The position numbers and the translations under genes are program-made. This document shows, one piece after another, positions 25,897 through 35,395 of a stretch of DNA of 64,000 nucleotides (its first letter is position 1; every line of letters starts with the position of its first letter). Below the pieces are notes generated by a model. It searched no databases. It was not told where the DNA came from and was given only the letters and a program-made list of their open reading frames with translations. This stretch comes from Brevibacillus panacihumi W25 (lineage in GTDB: Bacteria; Bacillota; Bacilli; Brevibacillales; Brevibacillaceae). Location of the stretch: contig NZ_KI629785.1 of assembly GCF_000503775.1 (NCBI RefSeq), forward strand, positions 1,363,501 through 1,427,500, written 5' to 3'.

Positions 25897-26813
25897 TTTT
25901 CCAAGTCCTCCCCTTCCCAGGCATGCGGCAATCCCGTCCTCGCTCCGACCTGCTGTACCACGCGCGCGCCCAGGGTAATGCCTGCCCGCAAGATTTTTTC
26001 CTTCTCCCAACCTCGTAGAAAACCATACAGCACGCCGACGGCAAAAGCATCTCCCGAACCGGTAGAATCTACTGCTTTGACAGGCAGAGAGGGAAGGAAG
26101 ATGCTTGTCCTTGCTGAGTCCGCACCGGATACAGCCGAGCTGTACAGCGCTCCCTCTCCGCCCATTTTCACAAAGATCTCCTTCGCGCCACGTTGATGCA
26201 AATCCTGCAAAGCATCCTCCAACTCCTGATCGCCGACCAAATCCTGCAGCTCCGAACGGTTTACAAACAGGATGTCTGTCCGGGAAAGCAATGGTTCGAG
26301 CGGCTTCAGCCCTTTTTTGGTCAACAGGGAGCTGGGGTCAAAGGATATGCGCAAACGCGGATTTTGTTCTTTCCAGGCGAAAAGCTGATTCGCGATGGAC
26401 AAATGCGGGCTGCTCAGATGCAGGAAGTCAAGCTCTTGGCAAAAGTCCTCGGGGATCCGGTTCACCTCGTACTGCACATTGGCTCCCGGATACGTATACA
26501 TCGTGCGCAGCCCCTCTTGGTCCACCAGCACCATCACCATTCCGGAAGAAACGTCGTCGACGATCTGGATGTGGTCCAGGCGCACCTTTTCCATGCTGTC
26601 CAACAAAAAGGAGGTGTAGGCATGCTGACCGACCGCTCCGAGAAAATAGACTTCTTCTCCCAAACGCGAAAGACCAACAGCGACATTCGCTGCTGATCCT
26701 CCAGGCAAAAATTGCAGGTTGCTCACTTCAGTCTCCTGATCAACTTCTGCGAAGGCGTCAACCTGACAGATGATATCTGTATTGACGAAACCATGTACGG
26801 CGATTTTACCCAT
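25893..26813 (-). CDS. PfkB-family carbohydrate kinase
   Basis: The 306-aa kinase opens GKIAVHGFVNTDIICQVDAF, has the PfkB first signature FLPGGSAANVAVGLSRLG near residue 40, and the C-terminal signature AVDSTGSGDAFAVGVLYG with the catalytic Asp. It should phosphorylate a sugar or nucleoside with ATP. ATG 26813 follows AGGGTGGGGG. It lies 14 nt after the BtpA-like gene and overlaps the M20 gene by 4 nt. It is a different protein from the ribokinase at 33349, so the locus has two PfkB kinases. Confidence 0.9.
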   Translation of the reverse strand: MGKIAVHGFVNTDIICQVDAFAEVDQETEVSNLQFLPGGSAANVAVGLSRLGEEVYFLGAVGQHAYTSFLLDSMEKVRLDHIQIVDDVSSGMVMVLVDQEGLRTMYTYPGANVQYEVNRIPEDFCQELDFLHLSSPHLSIANQLFAWKEQNPRLRISFDPSSLLTKKGLKPLEPLLSRTDILFVNRSELQDLVGDQELEDALQDLHQRGAKEIFVKMGGEGALYSSAVSGADSARTSIFLPSLPVKAVDSTGSGDAFAVGVLYGFLRGWEKEKILRAGITLGARVVQQVGARTGLPHAWEGEDLEK

Positions 26814-26827
26814 GATCGGCCCCCACC

Positions 26828-27667
26828 CTAGCGCAAGGATTGAACCTGATCCATGAAGCGTTTCACCTTTTCGGTGTCCACGCGCTCCCACCAGTTGCCG
26901 TTCTCTTTCAAATAGCTGCCGACAATCGCGCCATCTGCTACAGACAGGATCTTCTTCGCGTTCTCTGCTGTCATTCCGCTGCCGATGATCACTGGCAGCG
27001 AAGCGTTTTCCTTGATGCCCAAAATCTCATCCAGCGAAGTTTCATCCCCTGTGCGATTTCCGGTCGCGATCAAAATATCTGCATCGAAGAATTCATTGTC
27101 CCGCGTCTGCTCCGACAAGCTGCGATCCGCTACAATCGCGTGACTGCCATGCTTTACGTGGACGTCCGCGAGAATTTTGATGTCGTCTCCGAAAAGGCGC
27201 GCCTTGTAGCGCATCGCTTTTGCTGAAGCGCCTTCGACAAAGCCCTCATTGGCGATATAGGCGTTCACCCATTGGTTGGAGCGAACCCATTTGGCCTGGA
27301 TCGCCTTTGCGATCGCGATGGCAGGCACGACAGCATTCGCCAGACAGTTTACGCCGATCGGCACTGTGGACATCTTTCTCAGCTCGACGCCGACTGCCGT
27401 CATCGCAGCGACGGTCTCGTGACCGAAGTCTTCCGGCTTGGGAAAAGGAAGATCCCAGGCGTTCTCGATTTGCAGGCCGTCAATCCCTCCTTCAATCAAT
27501 CGGCGGGCGTCCTCAAGCGCAAAGTCGATCATTTCCTGAACCGACTCCCCTTTGTAGTGGGGAGAGCCCGGCAATGGCTTGAGATGGATCATTCCGATAA
27601 TCGGTTTTTTCACAGGCAAGATTTCAAGTAATGCATTCTTTTTTGGGGGGAATATTCCTCCGCTCAT
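26828..27667 (-). CDS. BtpA/SgcQ-family protein
   Basis: The 279-aa product has the family start KPIIGMIHLKPLPGSPHY and conserved GIDGLQIENAWDLPF, NCLANAVVPAIAIA and VIIGSGMTAENAKK. BtpA/SgcQ proteins have a TIM-barrel fold and were first linked to photosystem I biogenesis, but in sugar operons (SgcQ) they are thought to be metabolic enzymes of unknown reaction. ATG 27667 is preceded by AGGTGATTGG. It sits directly after the sugar permease gene and before a PfkB kinase, so a step acting on the phosphorylated product is plausible. Confidence 0.85.
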   Translation of the reverse strand: MSGGIFPPKKNALLEILPVKKPIIGMIHLKPLPGSPHYKGESVQEMIDFALEDARRLIEGGIDGLQIENAWDLPFPKPEDFGHETVAAMTAVGVELRKMSTVPIGVNCLANAVVPAIAIAKAIQAKWVRSNQWVNAYIANEGFVEGASAKAMRYKARLFGDDIKILADVHVKHGSHAIVADRSLSEQTRDNEFFDADILIATGNRTGDETSLDEILGIKENASLPVIIGSGMTAENAKKILSVADGAIVGSYLKENGNWWERVDTEKVKRFMDQVQSLR

Positions 27668-27676
27668 TCCAATCAC

Positions 27677-28678
27677 CTACACGCTCATTTTTTTTCTTGC
27701 TTTGATCGAATTCAGCCATACAGCCAGCAGGATCACGACACCCTTGATCATGAGCTGATTGTAGGAAGATACGTCCAACAGGTTTAAACCGTTGTTGAGA
27801 ATCGAGATGATGGCGACACCCATCAAGGTGCCGACGATCTTTCCTTCGCCGCCGAACAGGTTGGCGCCGCCCAGTACAACGGCCGCGATAGCATCCAGCT
27901 CAGATCCGGTACCGGAGTTGGGCGAGCCTGTAGACAGACGGGAAGCGAGGATAATCCCGGCAATTGCCATGATCGCTCCACCGAGAACGTACACACCCGT
28001 TTTGACCAGATTGACATTGATCCCACACAGTCTCGCTGCCTCTTCGTTGTCCCCGATCATGTAGACATAGCGCCCAAATCGGGTGTGCGACAAGAGGATA
28101 TGGCCGATGACGACGACGATTACCATGATGATGACCGGAATCGGAATCGGTCCGATGTAGCCGCGTCCCAGCGCGCGGAAAGTAGCGTCGCTTACCGCAA
28201 TCGGATTCCCTTGCGTATACACGAAGGCTAGACCGGAGAGAATGGTCGTCATCCCCAAGGTCACGATGAACGGCGGGATTTTTTGCGTCGAGACAACTCC
28301 CCCGATGAACAATCCGATAAGTCCGCCGATCATGATCGCGAAAAGCACCGCGAGCGGAATCGGCACTCCCGCCACAATCAGTCCGCTGACAGCCACGCCG
28401 CTCACGGCGATTTGCGAGCCGGCACTCAGGTCGATCCCCCCGGTAATGATGATGAACGTCATCGCTACCGCCATGATGCACAGCACAGTAGCCTGACGGG
28501 TCACATTGATCAGGTTGTCAACCGTTAAAAAATCAGTCGTCACAATGGACAGGATGACGAAAAGCAACACAAGGCCAATCATGGTGCTGCCTTTGTCGAA
28601 GATGAGGTACAGCGTTTGCTTCCAGTTGTTTGGCTTACTTTGGGTGATTTCCAGCTCAGTTGACGTTCCTTTAGGCAC
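27677..28678 (-). CDS. Sugar ABC transporter permease (RbsC-like)
   Basis: A 333-aa membrane protein with about ten helices and the BPD_transp_2 hallmarks FIIITGGIDLSAGSQIAVSG and AIAAVVLGGANLFGGEGKIVGT. It starts at GTG 28678 inside the end of the ATPase gene (8-nt overlap) with GGGGGTGGAG upstream. It forms the channel of the CUT2-type importer with the ATPase and binding protein encoded next to it. Confidence 0.93.
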   Translation of the reverse strand: MPKGTSTELEITQSKPNNWKQTLYLIFDKGSTMIGLVLLFVILSIVTTDFLTVDNLINVTRQATVLCIMAVAMTFIIITGGIDLSAGSQIAVSGVAVSGLIVAGVPIPLAVLFAIMIGGLIGLFIGGVVSTQKIPPFIVTLGMTTILSGLAFVYTQGNPIAVSDATFRALGRGYIGPIPIPVIIMVIVVVIGHILLSHTRFGRYVYMIGDNEEAARLCGINVNLVKTGVYVLGGAIMAIAGIILASRLSTGSPNSGTGSELDAIAAVVLGGANLFGGEGKIVGTLMGVAIISILNNGLNLLDVSSYNQLMIKGVVILLAVWLNSIKARKKMSV

Positions 28679-30173
28679 TTACTCCACCCCCAAATGCGAG
28701 TTTCAGTATGTTGTCTGGTGTAATGGATGACTTCTCCAAAAATCCGGCGATGGAGCCTTCGCGCATGACCAGAACCCGATCGCTCATCCCGACGATTTCC
28801 GGAATTTCCGATGAGATCATGATAATGGCGACGCCCTGCTGGGCAAGCTGGCTGATCTGGGCGAAAATCTCTGCCTTCGCCCCGACGTCCACCCCGCGGC
28901 ACGGCTCGTCCAGGATGAGAATGCGCGGCTCCTGGATAATCCAGCGGGAGAGAATGGCTTTTTGCTGATTGCCTCCGCTCAGGCTGGAGATCGGCTGCTC
29001 CAGCGTAGCCGTCTTGATGTTCAGCTTCTGCCGGTATTCCTCCGCGATTTTTTTCTCAGCAGTCTTTTGGACCAGCAGGTATTTCACATATTTTTTCAGG
29101 TTGGACATCGTGATGTTGGCACGGACACTCTGCTTCAGCGCCAAACCTGTTTCCTTGCGATTTTCTGTTACAAAACCAAGTCCCAGCCTGATTGCGTCGG
29201 ATGGGTTGCGAATCTCTACCTTCTGATCCTCGATGAATACGTCTCCGGTATCCTTCGCCAGCATGCCAAACAAGGCTTTGGCGATCTCGGAGCGGCCTGC
29301 ACCGACCAGTCCGGCGATTCCCAGAATTTCCCCTTTGCGCACTTCAAAGCTGATGTCCTTCAATACACCTTGTTTGGAAAGGTTCTCGACACGAAGGATG
29401 GGCTTGCCCAATTCTACTTCCACTTTGTTGAAGTAGTCCGTCACTTTGCGATTGACCATCAACTCTACCAAGGAGTCGACATTTTTTACCTCGCTCAATG
29501 GAATCGTTTTGATATGAGTCCCATCGCGCAGGACTGTTACCGTATCACAGATTCGGAATATTTCGTCCATGCGGTGCGAAATGTACAGAATGCTGACGCC
29601 CTTTTTCTTCAATTCCTCAACCAGGGATAGCAGCACTTCTGTCTCCCTCTCGGAGAGTGAAGACGTCGGTTCGTCCATAATCAAGATTTTGGCTTGCTGA
29701 GAAATCGCGCGTGCGATCTCCACCATTTGTTTTTGTGCAATGCTCAGTTCTTTGACAAGCTGTTTCGGATTGATCTCAAGCTGCAAGGAAGCAAAAATTT
29801 CCGCGGCTGCTTTATTCATCTGTTTCCAATCGATCAATCCGAGCTTGGTGACTGGCTGAGCTCCGATAAACACATTTTCCGCTACTGTCATGTTCTTCAT
29901 GACATTCAGCTCTTGATAGATACAGTGGATTCCCAGTTTTTTGGAGAGCTTCGGGTCCATCTGATCGATTTCCTGTCCCTCGAAGAAAATGCGGCCGCTG
30001 GTTTTGCTGTAAGCCCCGGTCAAGATTTTCATCAAGGTGGATTTCCCGGCTCCGTTTTCGCCGACGAGGGCATGCACGCTTCCGGGATAGACGGTTAAGG
30101 AAACATCGGAAAGCGCTTTAACCCCGGAAAATTCCTTGCTGATGTTTTGCAGCTCCAGTATGGGTGATTGCAA
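28671..30173 (-). CDS. Sugar ABC transporter ATP-binding protein (RbsA-like, two ATPase domains)
   Basis: The 500-aa protein has two fused nucleotide-binding domains. The first has Walker A GENGAGKST and Walker B ILIMDEPTSSLSERE; the second has the usual degenerate Walker A (GLVGAGRSE), signature LSGGNQQKAIL and ILILDEPCRGVDVGA. This is the RbsA/CUT2 type. It starts at TTG 30173 with GGAGGG upstream. The second site is degenerate, as in the family, and is not a sign of damage. Confidence 0.94.
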   Translation of the reverse strand: MQSPILELQNISKEFSGVKALSDVSLTVYPGSVHALVGENGAGKSTLMKILTGAYSKTSGRIFFEGQEIDQMDPKLSKKLGIHCIYQELNVMKNMTVAENVFIGAQPVTKLGLIDWKQMNKAAAEIFASLQLEINPKQLVKELSIAQKQMVEIARAISQQAKILIMDEPTSSLSERETEVLLSLVEELKKKGVSILYISHRMDEIFRICDTVTVLRDGTHIKTIPLSEVKNVDSLVELMVNRKVTDYFNKVEVELGKPILRVENLSKQGVLKDISFEVRKGEILGIAGLVGAGRSEIAKALFGMLAKDTGDVFIEDQKVEIRNPSDAIRLGLGFVTENRKETGLALKQSVRANITMSNLKKYVKYLLVQKTAEKKIAEEYRQKLNIKTATLEQPISSLSGGNQQKAILSRWIIQEPRILILDEPCRGVDVGAKAEIFAQISQLAQQGVAIIMISSEIPEIVGMSDRVLVMREGSIAGFLEKSSITPDNILKLAFGGGVSA

Positions 30174-30220
30174 ACAGATCCCTCCCTCCGCATGATGTGG
30201 AGTATTTCGTATGGAGTGGG

Positions 30221-30253
30221 GGCTCGCCTTGCCTCACGCCGGTCGAGCCCCGA
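30221..30253 (-). terminator. Intercistronic hairpin between binding-protein and ATPase genes
   Basis: GGGGCTCG and CGAGCCCC form a perfect 8-bp GC-rich stem without a T-run. Its place right after the binding protein gene suggests an attenuator or mRNA stabiliser that raises binding-protein output relative to the transporter. Confidence 0.55.
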
Positions 30254-30260
30254 TTCTTGC

Positions 30261-31232
30261 TTACTTTTTGAAGTATTCGTCTACGTTGGACTTGTCCATC
30301 AGAATAACTGGGATGCTGATGTTTTTCTCAAGCTGTTTGCCGTTGATCGCTTCGATCGCAGCTTTGACTGCTTCTTCCCCGATTTTTTCCGGCTGTTGCT
30401 GAATCATCGCCAGGATCTTGTCGTTGCGGATGCCTTCTGCCGCTTCCGGAGTCACGTCGAAGCCGACGATTTTGGTTTTGGTGTTGTTCGCGGATTCGAG
30501 AGCTGCCAATGCACCGAGGACGCTGTTTTCAGCAGTTGCATAGATATAGTCGACATCAGGGTTCGCTTGCAAGATATTCTCTACGGTAGCCATGGATTTT
30601 TCACGGTCGTAGCCAGGCTGGTCGTTCAGGATTTCCACGCCTTTGGCATCAGCGAGAACTTCCTTGAAGCCGTTCAGACGCTCTTTTTGCACGAAGGATT
30701 GCACGTGCGTCACAACTGCGATTTTTACATCTTTTCCGTTTGCTTCAATCTGTTTTTTCAGATGCTCGCCGAGTTGCTTGCCCGCTTCGTAGTTTTCTGT
30801 CCCGATGAAGGTATCTACCTTGTCGCTTGGCACCACAGAGTCAGCCGTGATGACAGGAATTCCTTTGTCCTTGGCTTCTTCCACGACCGGAACCACACCT
30901 GCGTTGTCTACCGCAAGCAGAATCAGACCATCGACGCCTTTTTGCATGTAATCCTCGACGGCGGATACTTGTTTGGCGAGATCCAGGTTCGGATCGTTGA
31001 CCAGAAGCTTCACGCCTGCTTCTTCTGCTGCTTTTTTCATGCCGTTGTCGATGTCGATGAAGAACTGGTGACGCAGAGTTGCCGTCGATACGCCAATCGT
31101 GATCTCTTTTTTGTCAGCAGGTGCCCCAGCGGAAGGAGTTTGCGCAGCAGGCTGTTCTCCTCCTGTGCTTCCACATCCAGCCATGATGGAGACCAATGCA
31201 GCCATTGCCAAAAGCGATACTTTTTTTACCAT
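30261..31232 (-). CDS. Sugar ABC transporter substrate-binding lipoprotein (RbsB-like)
   Basis: The 323-aa protein has a lipoprotein signal (LLAMAALVSIMAGCG, lipobox MAGC, Cys at 20) and the periplasmic-binding-protein type I fold: ITIGVSTATLRHQFFIDIDN, GVDGLILLAVDNAGVVPVV, AVVTHVQSFVQKERLNGF. It captures the sugar-like substrate outside the membrane. ATG 31232 follows TAGGGGGTAAAAAGAA. It is followed by the ATPase and permease genes. Specificity cannot be read from the sequence. Confidence 0.92.
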   Translation of the reverse strand: MVKKVSLLAMAALVSIMAGCGSTGGEQPAAQTPSAGAPADKKEITIGVSTATLRHQFFIDIDNGMKKAAEEAGVKLLVNDPNLDLAKQVSAVEDYMQKGVDGLILLAVDNAGVVPVVEEAKDKGIPVITADSVVPSDKVDTFIGTENYEAGKQLGEHLKKQIEANGKDVKIAVVTHVQSFVQKERLNGFKEVLADAKGVEILNDQPGYDREKSMATVENILQANPDVDYIYATAENSVLGALAALESANNTKTKIVGFDVTPEAAEGIRNDKILAMIQQQPEKIGEEAVKAAIEAINGKQLEKNISIPVILMDKSNVDEYFKK

Positions 31233-31253
31233 TTCTTTTTACCCCCTATTTTT

Positions 31254-32540
31254 CTATGTTTTTTGGATTGAATCTACTCCACACCAGGAAACGATGAAAC
31301 GGGCGTATACCTCAATCAGCTTCAAGAATTGGTCGACTGGCACCGATTCGTCGATGCAGTGGCATTGACGCGGATCGCCGCAGCCCAGAATGATGGTCGG
31401 GATATTGGCAAATCCGGCCAACAGGCGGGCATCACAGCCAGCAGGCATGCCTTCGATGATCACCTCATCCTCCAGCACCTCACCGAGCACCTGCTTCGCT
31501 TCCTGGATCAACGGATGCGTCACAGGGGTTTCAAAAGGAAAGCCCTCCTGGTACACGGTCACCTGCGGCGGATGCTCCCGAAGCCATTCGTCTCCGCGAA
31601 CGACCCGATCGATGGCATCCAGCACCTGCTGGTGTACGCGGTCGCGTGTCACCTGATACGGCTCTCCCTGCCGCGGCTGGTAATGAAGGCAGGTCTTCAA
31701 CGTGCAGGAACCCGGAACCACAGAGCCCGCGATGCCGCCATTGATCTCCCCCAGGTTGATCGTAGGTCCCGGCAGCAGCGGATGTCTTTGCGTCATCAGC
31801 CAGTGATGCTCAAGCTCCTTGATTGACTGATAGATTTTGATCGCCTTGTCGATGGCATTGACGCCTTCCCATAGCTGGCTGGAGTGCAGGCTTTTCCCAT
31901 CCACCTTGATCTCGTGGAACAAAAAGCCCATATGCGCCGGCTGGATGTGCAATTGCGTTGGCTCTCCGACAATCGCCGCATCGGCTGTGTAGCCGCGCTC
32001 GACGCAAGCCAAGGTCCCGTTGCCGCCGCCCTCCTCGTCCACCACCGACTGGATGATCAGATCTCCCTTGAGCTTTACGCCCATGGTGTGGAGCACTTCT
32101 GCCGCCATGATCATCGCGGCCAGAGAAGCTTTCATGTCCGTCGATCCCAGACCGTACAAGACATCACCCTTTACCTCACCGGAGAAAGGATCGTCCTGCC
32201 ACTTGTCCCGGTCGCCATACGGCATCGTATCAATGTGGCCGTTCAGAATCAGCGATCTCCCATTTCCTGTGCCTTTCAGCGTGCCGACGATGTTGGGGCG
32301 GCCTTCGTTGTTGTGTCCCAGATTGGCCCCAGGGTACTTCTTGATCTTTTCATCCTCTACGCAAAACTCGTCAATCGCAAAGCCTAGCTGCTCCAACCGT
32401 TTCTTGATGATGGCTTGTCCGGCCTGCTCGTTTCCACCTAGAACTCCGTGGCCGATCACCTGCGTATCTGTCTGGACCAGCTCGGAGAGGAAACGAATGT
32501 AGGCATCCTTGTTTTGCCGCACGATCTCGTTCACTTGCAC
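31254..32540 (-). CDS. M20-family metallopeptidase / amidohydrolase, copy 2
   Basis: This 428-aa protein has M20 motifs LILNGHIDTMPYGDRDKW, GLGSTDMKASLAAMIMAAEV, and VVDEEGGGNGTLACVERGY (catalytic Glu pair). The dimer domain contains KSLHSSQLWEGVNA. It is more like acetylornithine deacetylase relatives than the copy at 24700 and is not a recent duplicate. It starts at GTG 32540 (GGGAGAAGG upstream). It lies between the amidotransferase-like gene and the binding-protein gene, making amide hydrolysis a likely step of this pathway. Confidence 0.88.
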   Translation of the reverse strand: MQVNEIVRQNKDAYIRFLSELVQTDTQVIGHGVLGGNEQAGQAIIKKRLEQLGFAIDEFCVEDEKIKKYPGANLGHNNEGRPNIVGTLKGTGNGRSLILNGHIDTMPYGDRDKWQDDPFSGEVKGDVLYGLGSTDMKASLAAMIMAAEVLHTMGVKLKGDLIIQSVVDEEGGGNGTLACVERGYTADAAIVGEPTQLHIQPAHMGFLFHEIKVDGKSLHSSQLWEGVNAIDKAIKIYQSIKELEHHWLMTQRHPLLPGPTINLGEINGGIAGSVVPGSCTLKTCLHYQPRQGEPYQVTRDRVHQQVLDAIDRVVRGDEWLREHPPQVTVYQEGFPFETPVTHPLIQEAKQVLGEVLEDEVIIEGMPAGCDARLLAGFANIPTIILGCGDPRQCHCIDESVPVDQFLKLIEVYARFIVSWCGVDSIQKT

Positions 32541-32576
32541 GTGAACACCTTCTCCCTCTTGTGTACTTGCCTTCTC

Positions 32577-33311
32577 TTAGCGTTTGATTTGCTCCAGAAT
32601 CCGTGCCCAGAGCTTTTGGTAATGCTCCCATTCCATGAATTCTTTCGGGCCCCAGTGCGGAGCGCAGTCGCTGGCGAAGCAAGCTGTCTTGCCTTTGCCG
32701 TAGCTGCCCAGCACGACGAATGGATCTTCACCGATTTTGACCAGTACGTCCGCATCCGACTTGGCTGCGAAGCGGTTGTAGCCGAGGAAGCGCGGCCATT
32801 CGCCCAAGCCAGCTGTGATGGCATGCTCTTTTACCGTTTGCGGCTGCACGCCCTGCGGCGCTTCCACGCGGTCATCTCCATCCATCATGACGATTGGCAT
32901 GACGTCAGCGAGAACCGTGTTTTTAAAGTTGGCTTTCCCTTCGATTCCCATAAAGGACAGGTAGCCGCCAATCATCATGAAGCCGCCGCCGTCCGCGACA
33001 TAATCACGGATGAGCTCCAGGCTGTTGGGGATGATCTCCATGTTGTAAAAGGTTGCGTTTTGCAGCAGGAAGGTGTTGGCCCCTACGTCGCTTAGCACGA
33101 TGGCATCGTACTTATCCAGCTCTTCCCGCTTTTTCGGGAAACGCACCTGAACCTCGTGGGCAGGCATGTAGTCGATTTCGATGCCGGCATCCCGCAGGCA
33201 TTGCAGCAGGTAGGTCGCCCCTTCCTCGTACTTGGTGGAAGTGAAGCTGTCATACCCTTTTGTATGGATCATATGAACGACCCAGGACTCTCCAATAAAC
33301 AATACTTTCAT
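32577..33311 (-). CDS. Putative glutamine-amidotransferase-like cytoplasmic protein
   Basis: A 244-aa protein with the GATase1-like fold: KVLFIGESWVVHMIHTKGYD at the start, YDAIVLSDVGANTFLL, YVADGGGFMMIGGYLSFMG and, near the end, KTACFASDCAPHWGPKEF. The family occurs beside sugar transport genes; its reaction is not established. The nucleophile Cys expected of true class I glutamine amidotransferases is not at the GGY elbow, so glutaminase activity is doubtful. It lies 37 nt after the ribokinase gene on the same strand. Confidence 0.8.
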   Translation of the reverse strand: MKVLFIGESWVVHMIHTKGYDSFTSTKYEEGATYLLQCLRDAGIEIDYMPAHEVQVRFPKKREELDKYDAIVLSDVGANTFLLQNATFYNMEIIPNSLELIRDYVADGGGFMMIGGYLSFMGIEGKANFKNTVLADVMPIVMMDGDDRVEAPQGVQPQTVKEHAITAGLGEWPRFLGYNRFAAKSDADVLVKIGEDPFVVLGSYGKGKTACFASDCAPHWGPKEFMEWEHYQKLWARILEQIKR

Positions 33312-33348
33312 TTCTAAGCACCTCTTTATATTGTAAATAGTATCAACA

Positions 33349-34260
33349 TTAGTATGATGATTCTGAAAACTGAGTAACTTCGTCTAGCGACGGCATCCCT
33401 TCCTGGGCACCGAAGCGTCCCACCGATATGGCGGCCACCTTGTTGGCAAAAGCAATCGCTTCTCCAAGGGATTGACCGCAGCCCAGCGCGTAGGCAAACC
33501 CGGCGTTGAAAGCATCACCCGCACCTGTGGTGTCGACCACCGGGACGCGATAGCCCGCGATGCGCTGCAACGGTTTGCCCTCCTCTTTGTACGCCACTCC
33601 TTGGGAGCCGAGCGTCGCGATGACCTTGCGAACCCCTTGGGCCAGCAAAGCGTCCATCTGTTCCTCCAGACTGCCTTGTCCCTCTGCCAGCAGGGAAAGC
33701 TCCGTCTCGTTCGGGGTAATCGCGTCCACGCAGGCGAGCAGTTCAGGAGGCAGCTTTTGAGCGGGAGCCGGATTGAGGATGACCGTCTTCTGCAGCTGCT
33801 TGGCGACTTTTGCAGCATAGGTCACCGTCTCCAATGGAGTCTCCATTTGCATCAGAACGATGTCCGCTTTCTCGATCAACGCCATCTGCGCATCGATGTC
33901 AGCCGGGGTGCAGTGCGCATTCGCCCCAGGCACGACGATAATGCTGTTGTCTCCCTGCGCCAAAACGATGAAAGCAGCTCCCGTATCGCTGGACGCTGTT
34001 TTTTTCACGCCTGTGCTGTCTACTCCCCCTGCCTGCAGAGAGCTGAGCAATTCCCCTCCGAAAAGGTCTTCTCCTACGCGTCCGATCATGGCTACCTGCG
34101 CTCCGAGACGAGCCAGACCGATCGCCTGGTTCGCTCCCTTCCCTCCCGGAACGAATTGTACGCTTTGTCCCAGAATCGTCTCTCCCTTGGCGGGCAGACG
34201 CGGTGCCTGGACAACCATGTCCATGTTCAAACTTCCTATCACGACGATGTTTGGTTTCAC
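33349..34260 (-). CDS. rbsK: Ribokinase (PfkB family)
   Basis: The 303-aa kinase has the ribokinase start IVVIGSLNMDMVVQAPRLP, the GGKGANQAIGLARLG motif near residue 40 and the catalytic PVVDTTGAGDAFNAGFAYAL. It would phosphorylate ribose or a related sugar at the primary hydroxyl. It starts at GTG 34260, preceded by AAGGAGTAATGGAAGA. It is the first metabolic gene after the LacI-type regulator. True ribose specificity is not proven. Confidence 0.88.
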   Translation of the reverse strand: MKPNIVVIGSLNMDMVVQAPRLPAKGETILGQSVQFVPGGKGANQAIGLARLGAQVAMIGRVGEDLFGGELLSSLQAGGVDSTGVKKTASSDTGAAFIVLAQGDNSIIVVPGANAHCTPADIDAQMALIEKADIVLMQMETPLETVTYAAKVAKQLQKTVILNPAPAQKLPPELLACVDAITPNETELSLLAEGQGSLEEQMDALLAQGVRKVIATLGSQGVAYKEEGKPLQRIAGYRVPVVDTTGAGDAFNAGFAYALGCGQSLGEAIAFANKVAAISVGRFGAQEGMPSLDEVTQFSESSY

Positions 34261-34374
34261 TCTTCCATTACTCCTTACTATACGAACGTTCCGACTCGTT
34301 CTTCTCTACGATCATTGAAGTTTCTCTCATCCCCGTCTTTATCTTGCCGGTCGGAATGTTGTCTGAAACGGCGC

Positions 34375-35373
34375 TCAGGATTTCTGCGTCGAATCCCTGA
34401 CAATCAGGGAAACCCCCAACTCCACCGTTTCATAATGGCTGCTGGACTGATCGATCCTTTCAATCAGCTTTTTCGCTGCAAGCTCGCCGATCTGGTAAAT
34501 CGGCTGCGCGATCGTGGTCAGCTCCGGCTGCGTGATTTCCGTCAGATTGACGCCGTCAAACCCGCATACCGCCACTTCTCCCGGCACCGAAATACCTCTG
34601 CGATTCAATGCTTTCAGCGCGCCAACCGCCATCAAGTCGTTACCCGCAAAAATCCCGTCTACATCTGGATGATTGCGGAGCAAAGCTTCCACTGCCTTTA
34701 CTCCTCCGTCGATGGTGAAATCACCCGGGACCAGCAAGGTTGGCGTGTACCACGGTTGTTTTCTCGCGACTTCTTCATAGCCTTCCAGACGTTCTCTCGC
34801 TGTGACCAGCTCCTTGGGGCCGTAGATATGAGCGATCTTTTTGCAGCCCGCATCCAGCAAATGCTCTACAGCGGCCTTCGCGCCCCCGAAGTTATTTACC
34901 GTGATGACGCATCCAGATTTCATATCCGGGGCACGGTCCAGCATCACAAAGGGAATTTGCGCTTCCTCCAGCCGCTCCAGATCTTCTTGCACCAGATTGT
35001 TGGTCGCAAAAATGATCCCGTCGACGTACTTCTTTTTCAGTACCTCGATATAGGATCTCTCTTTCACTCCAAGGTCATCGGAATTGCATAAAATGACTGT
35101 ATATCCGTTGTTTTGCGCAATATCCTCCACTCCCCTCGCCAAACCGGGGAAGAACGGATTGGAAATATCAGGCAAAATCAACGCGATCGTCTTCGTGCGT
35201 TTTCCTGCCAATCCCCTTGCCATCTGGTTGGGTACATATTGCAACTGCTTCATGGCTCTATTTACCTTTTGTTCGGTCTCGCTGTTGACATAACCATTTT
35301 GATTCATCACCCGGGATACCGTAGCCACGGAAACACCTGCCAACTTGGCGACGTCTCTGATTGTTGCTTTCAT
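34375..35373 (-). CDS. LacI-family transcriptional regulator
   Basis: The 332-aa product has an N-terminal LacI helix-turn-helix (ATIRDVAKLAGVSVATVSRV) with the hinge, and a C-terminal sugar-binding domain similar to RbsR (IALILPDISNPFFPGLARGV). I chose ATG 35373, in line with family N-termini; an in-frame GTG at 35388 is possible. Two palindromes ending in GTAACCGG/TTAC lie 22 and 79 bases upstream, so autoregulation is likely. It should repress the downstream ribokinase, amidohydrolase and transporter genes until an inducer binds. Confidence 0.92.
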   Translation of the reverse strand: MKATIRDVAKLAGVSVATVSRVMNQNGYVNSETEQKVNRAMKQLQYVPNQMARGLAGKRTKTIALILPDISNPFFPGLARGVEDIAQNNGYTVILCNSDDLGVKERSYIEVLKKKYVDGIIFATNNLVQEDLERLEEAQIPFVMLDRAPDMKSGCVITVNNFGGAKAAVEHLLDAGCKKIAHIYGPKELVTARERLEGYEEVARKQPWYTPTLLVPGDFTIDGGVKAVEALLRNHPDVDGIFAGNDLMAVGALKALNRRGISVPGEVAVCGFDGVNLTEITQPELTTIAQPIYQIGELAAKKLIERIDQSSSHYETVELGVSLIVRDSTQKS

Positions 35374-35395
35374 CTTTACCTTCACCACCGACTAT

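Noticed and set aside
24700..32540. The two M20 genes as a recent duplication
   Set aside because: Their sequences differ throughout and have different lengths (398 and 428 aa), so they are distinct paralogues.
33472..35091. 539-aa plus-strand frame
   Set aside because: Spans the antisense of both the ribokinase and LacI genes, which are well supported on the other strand.
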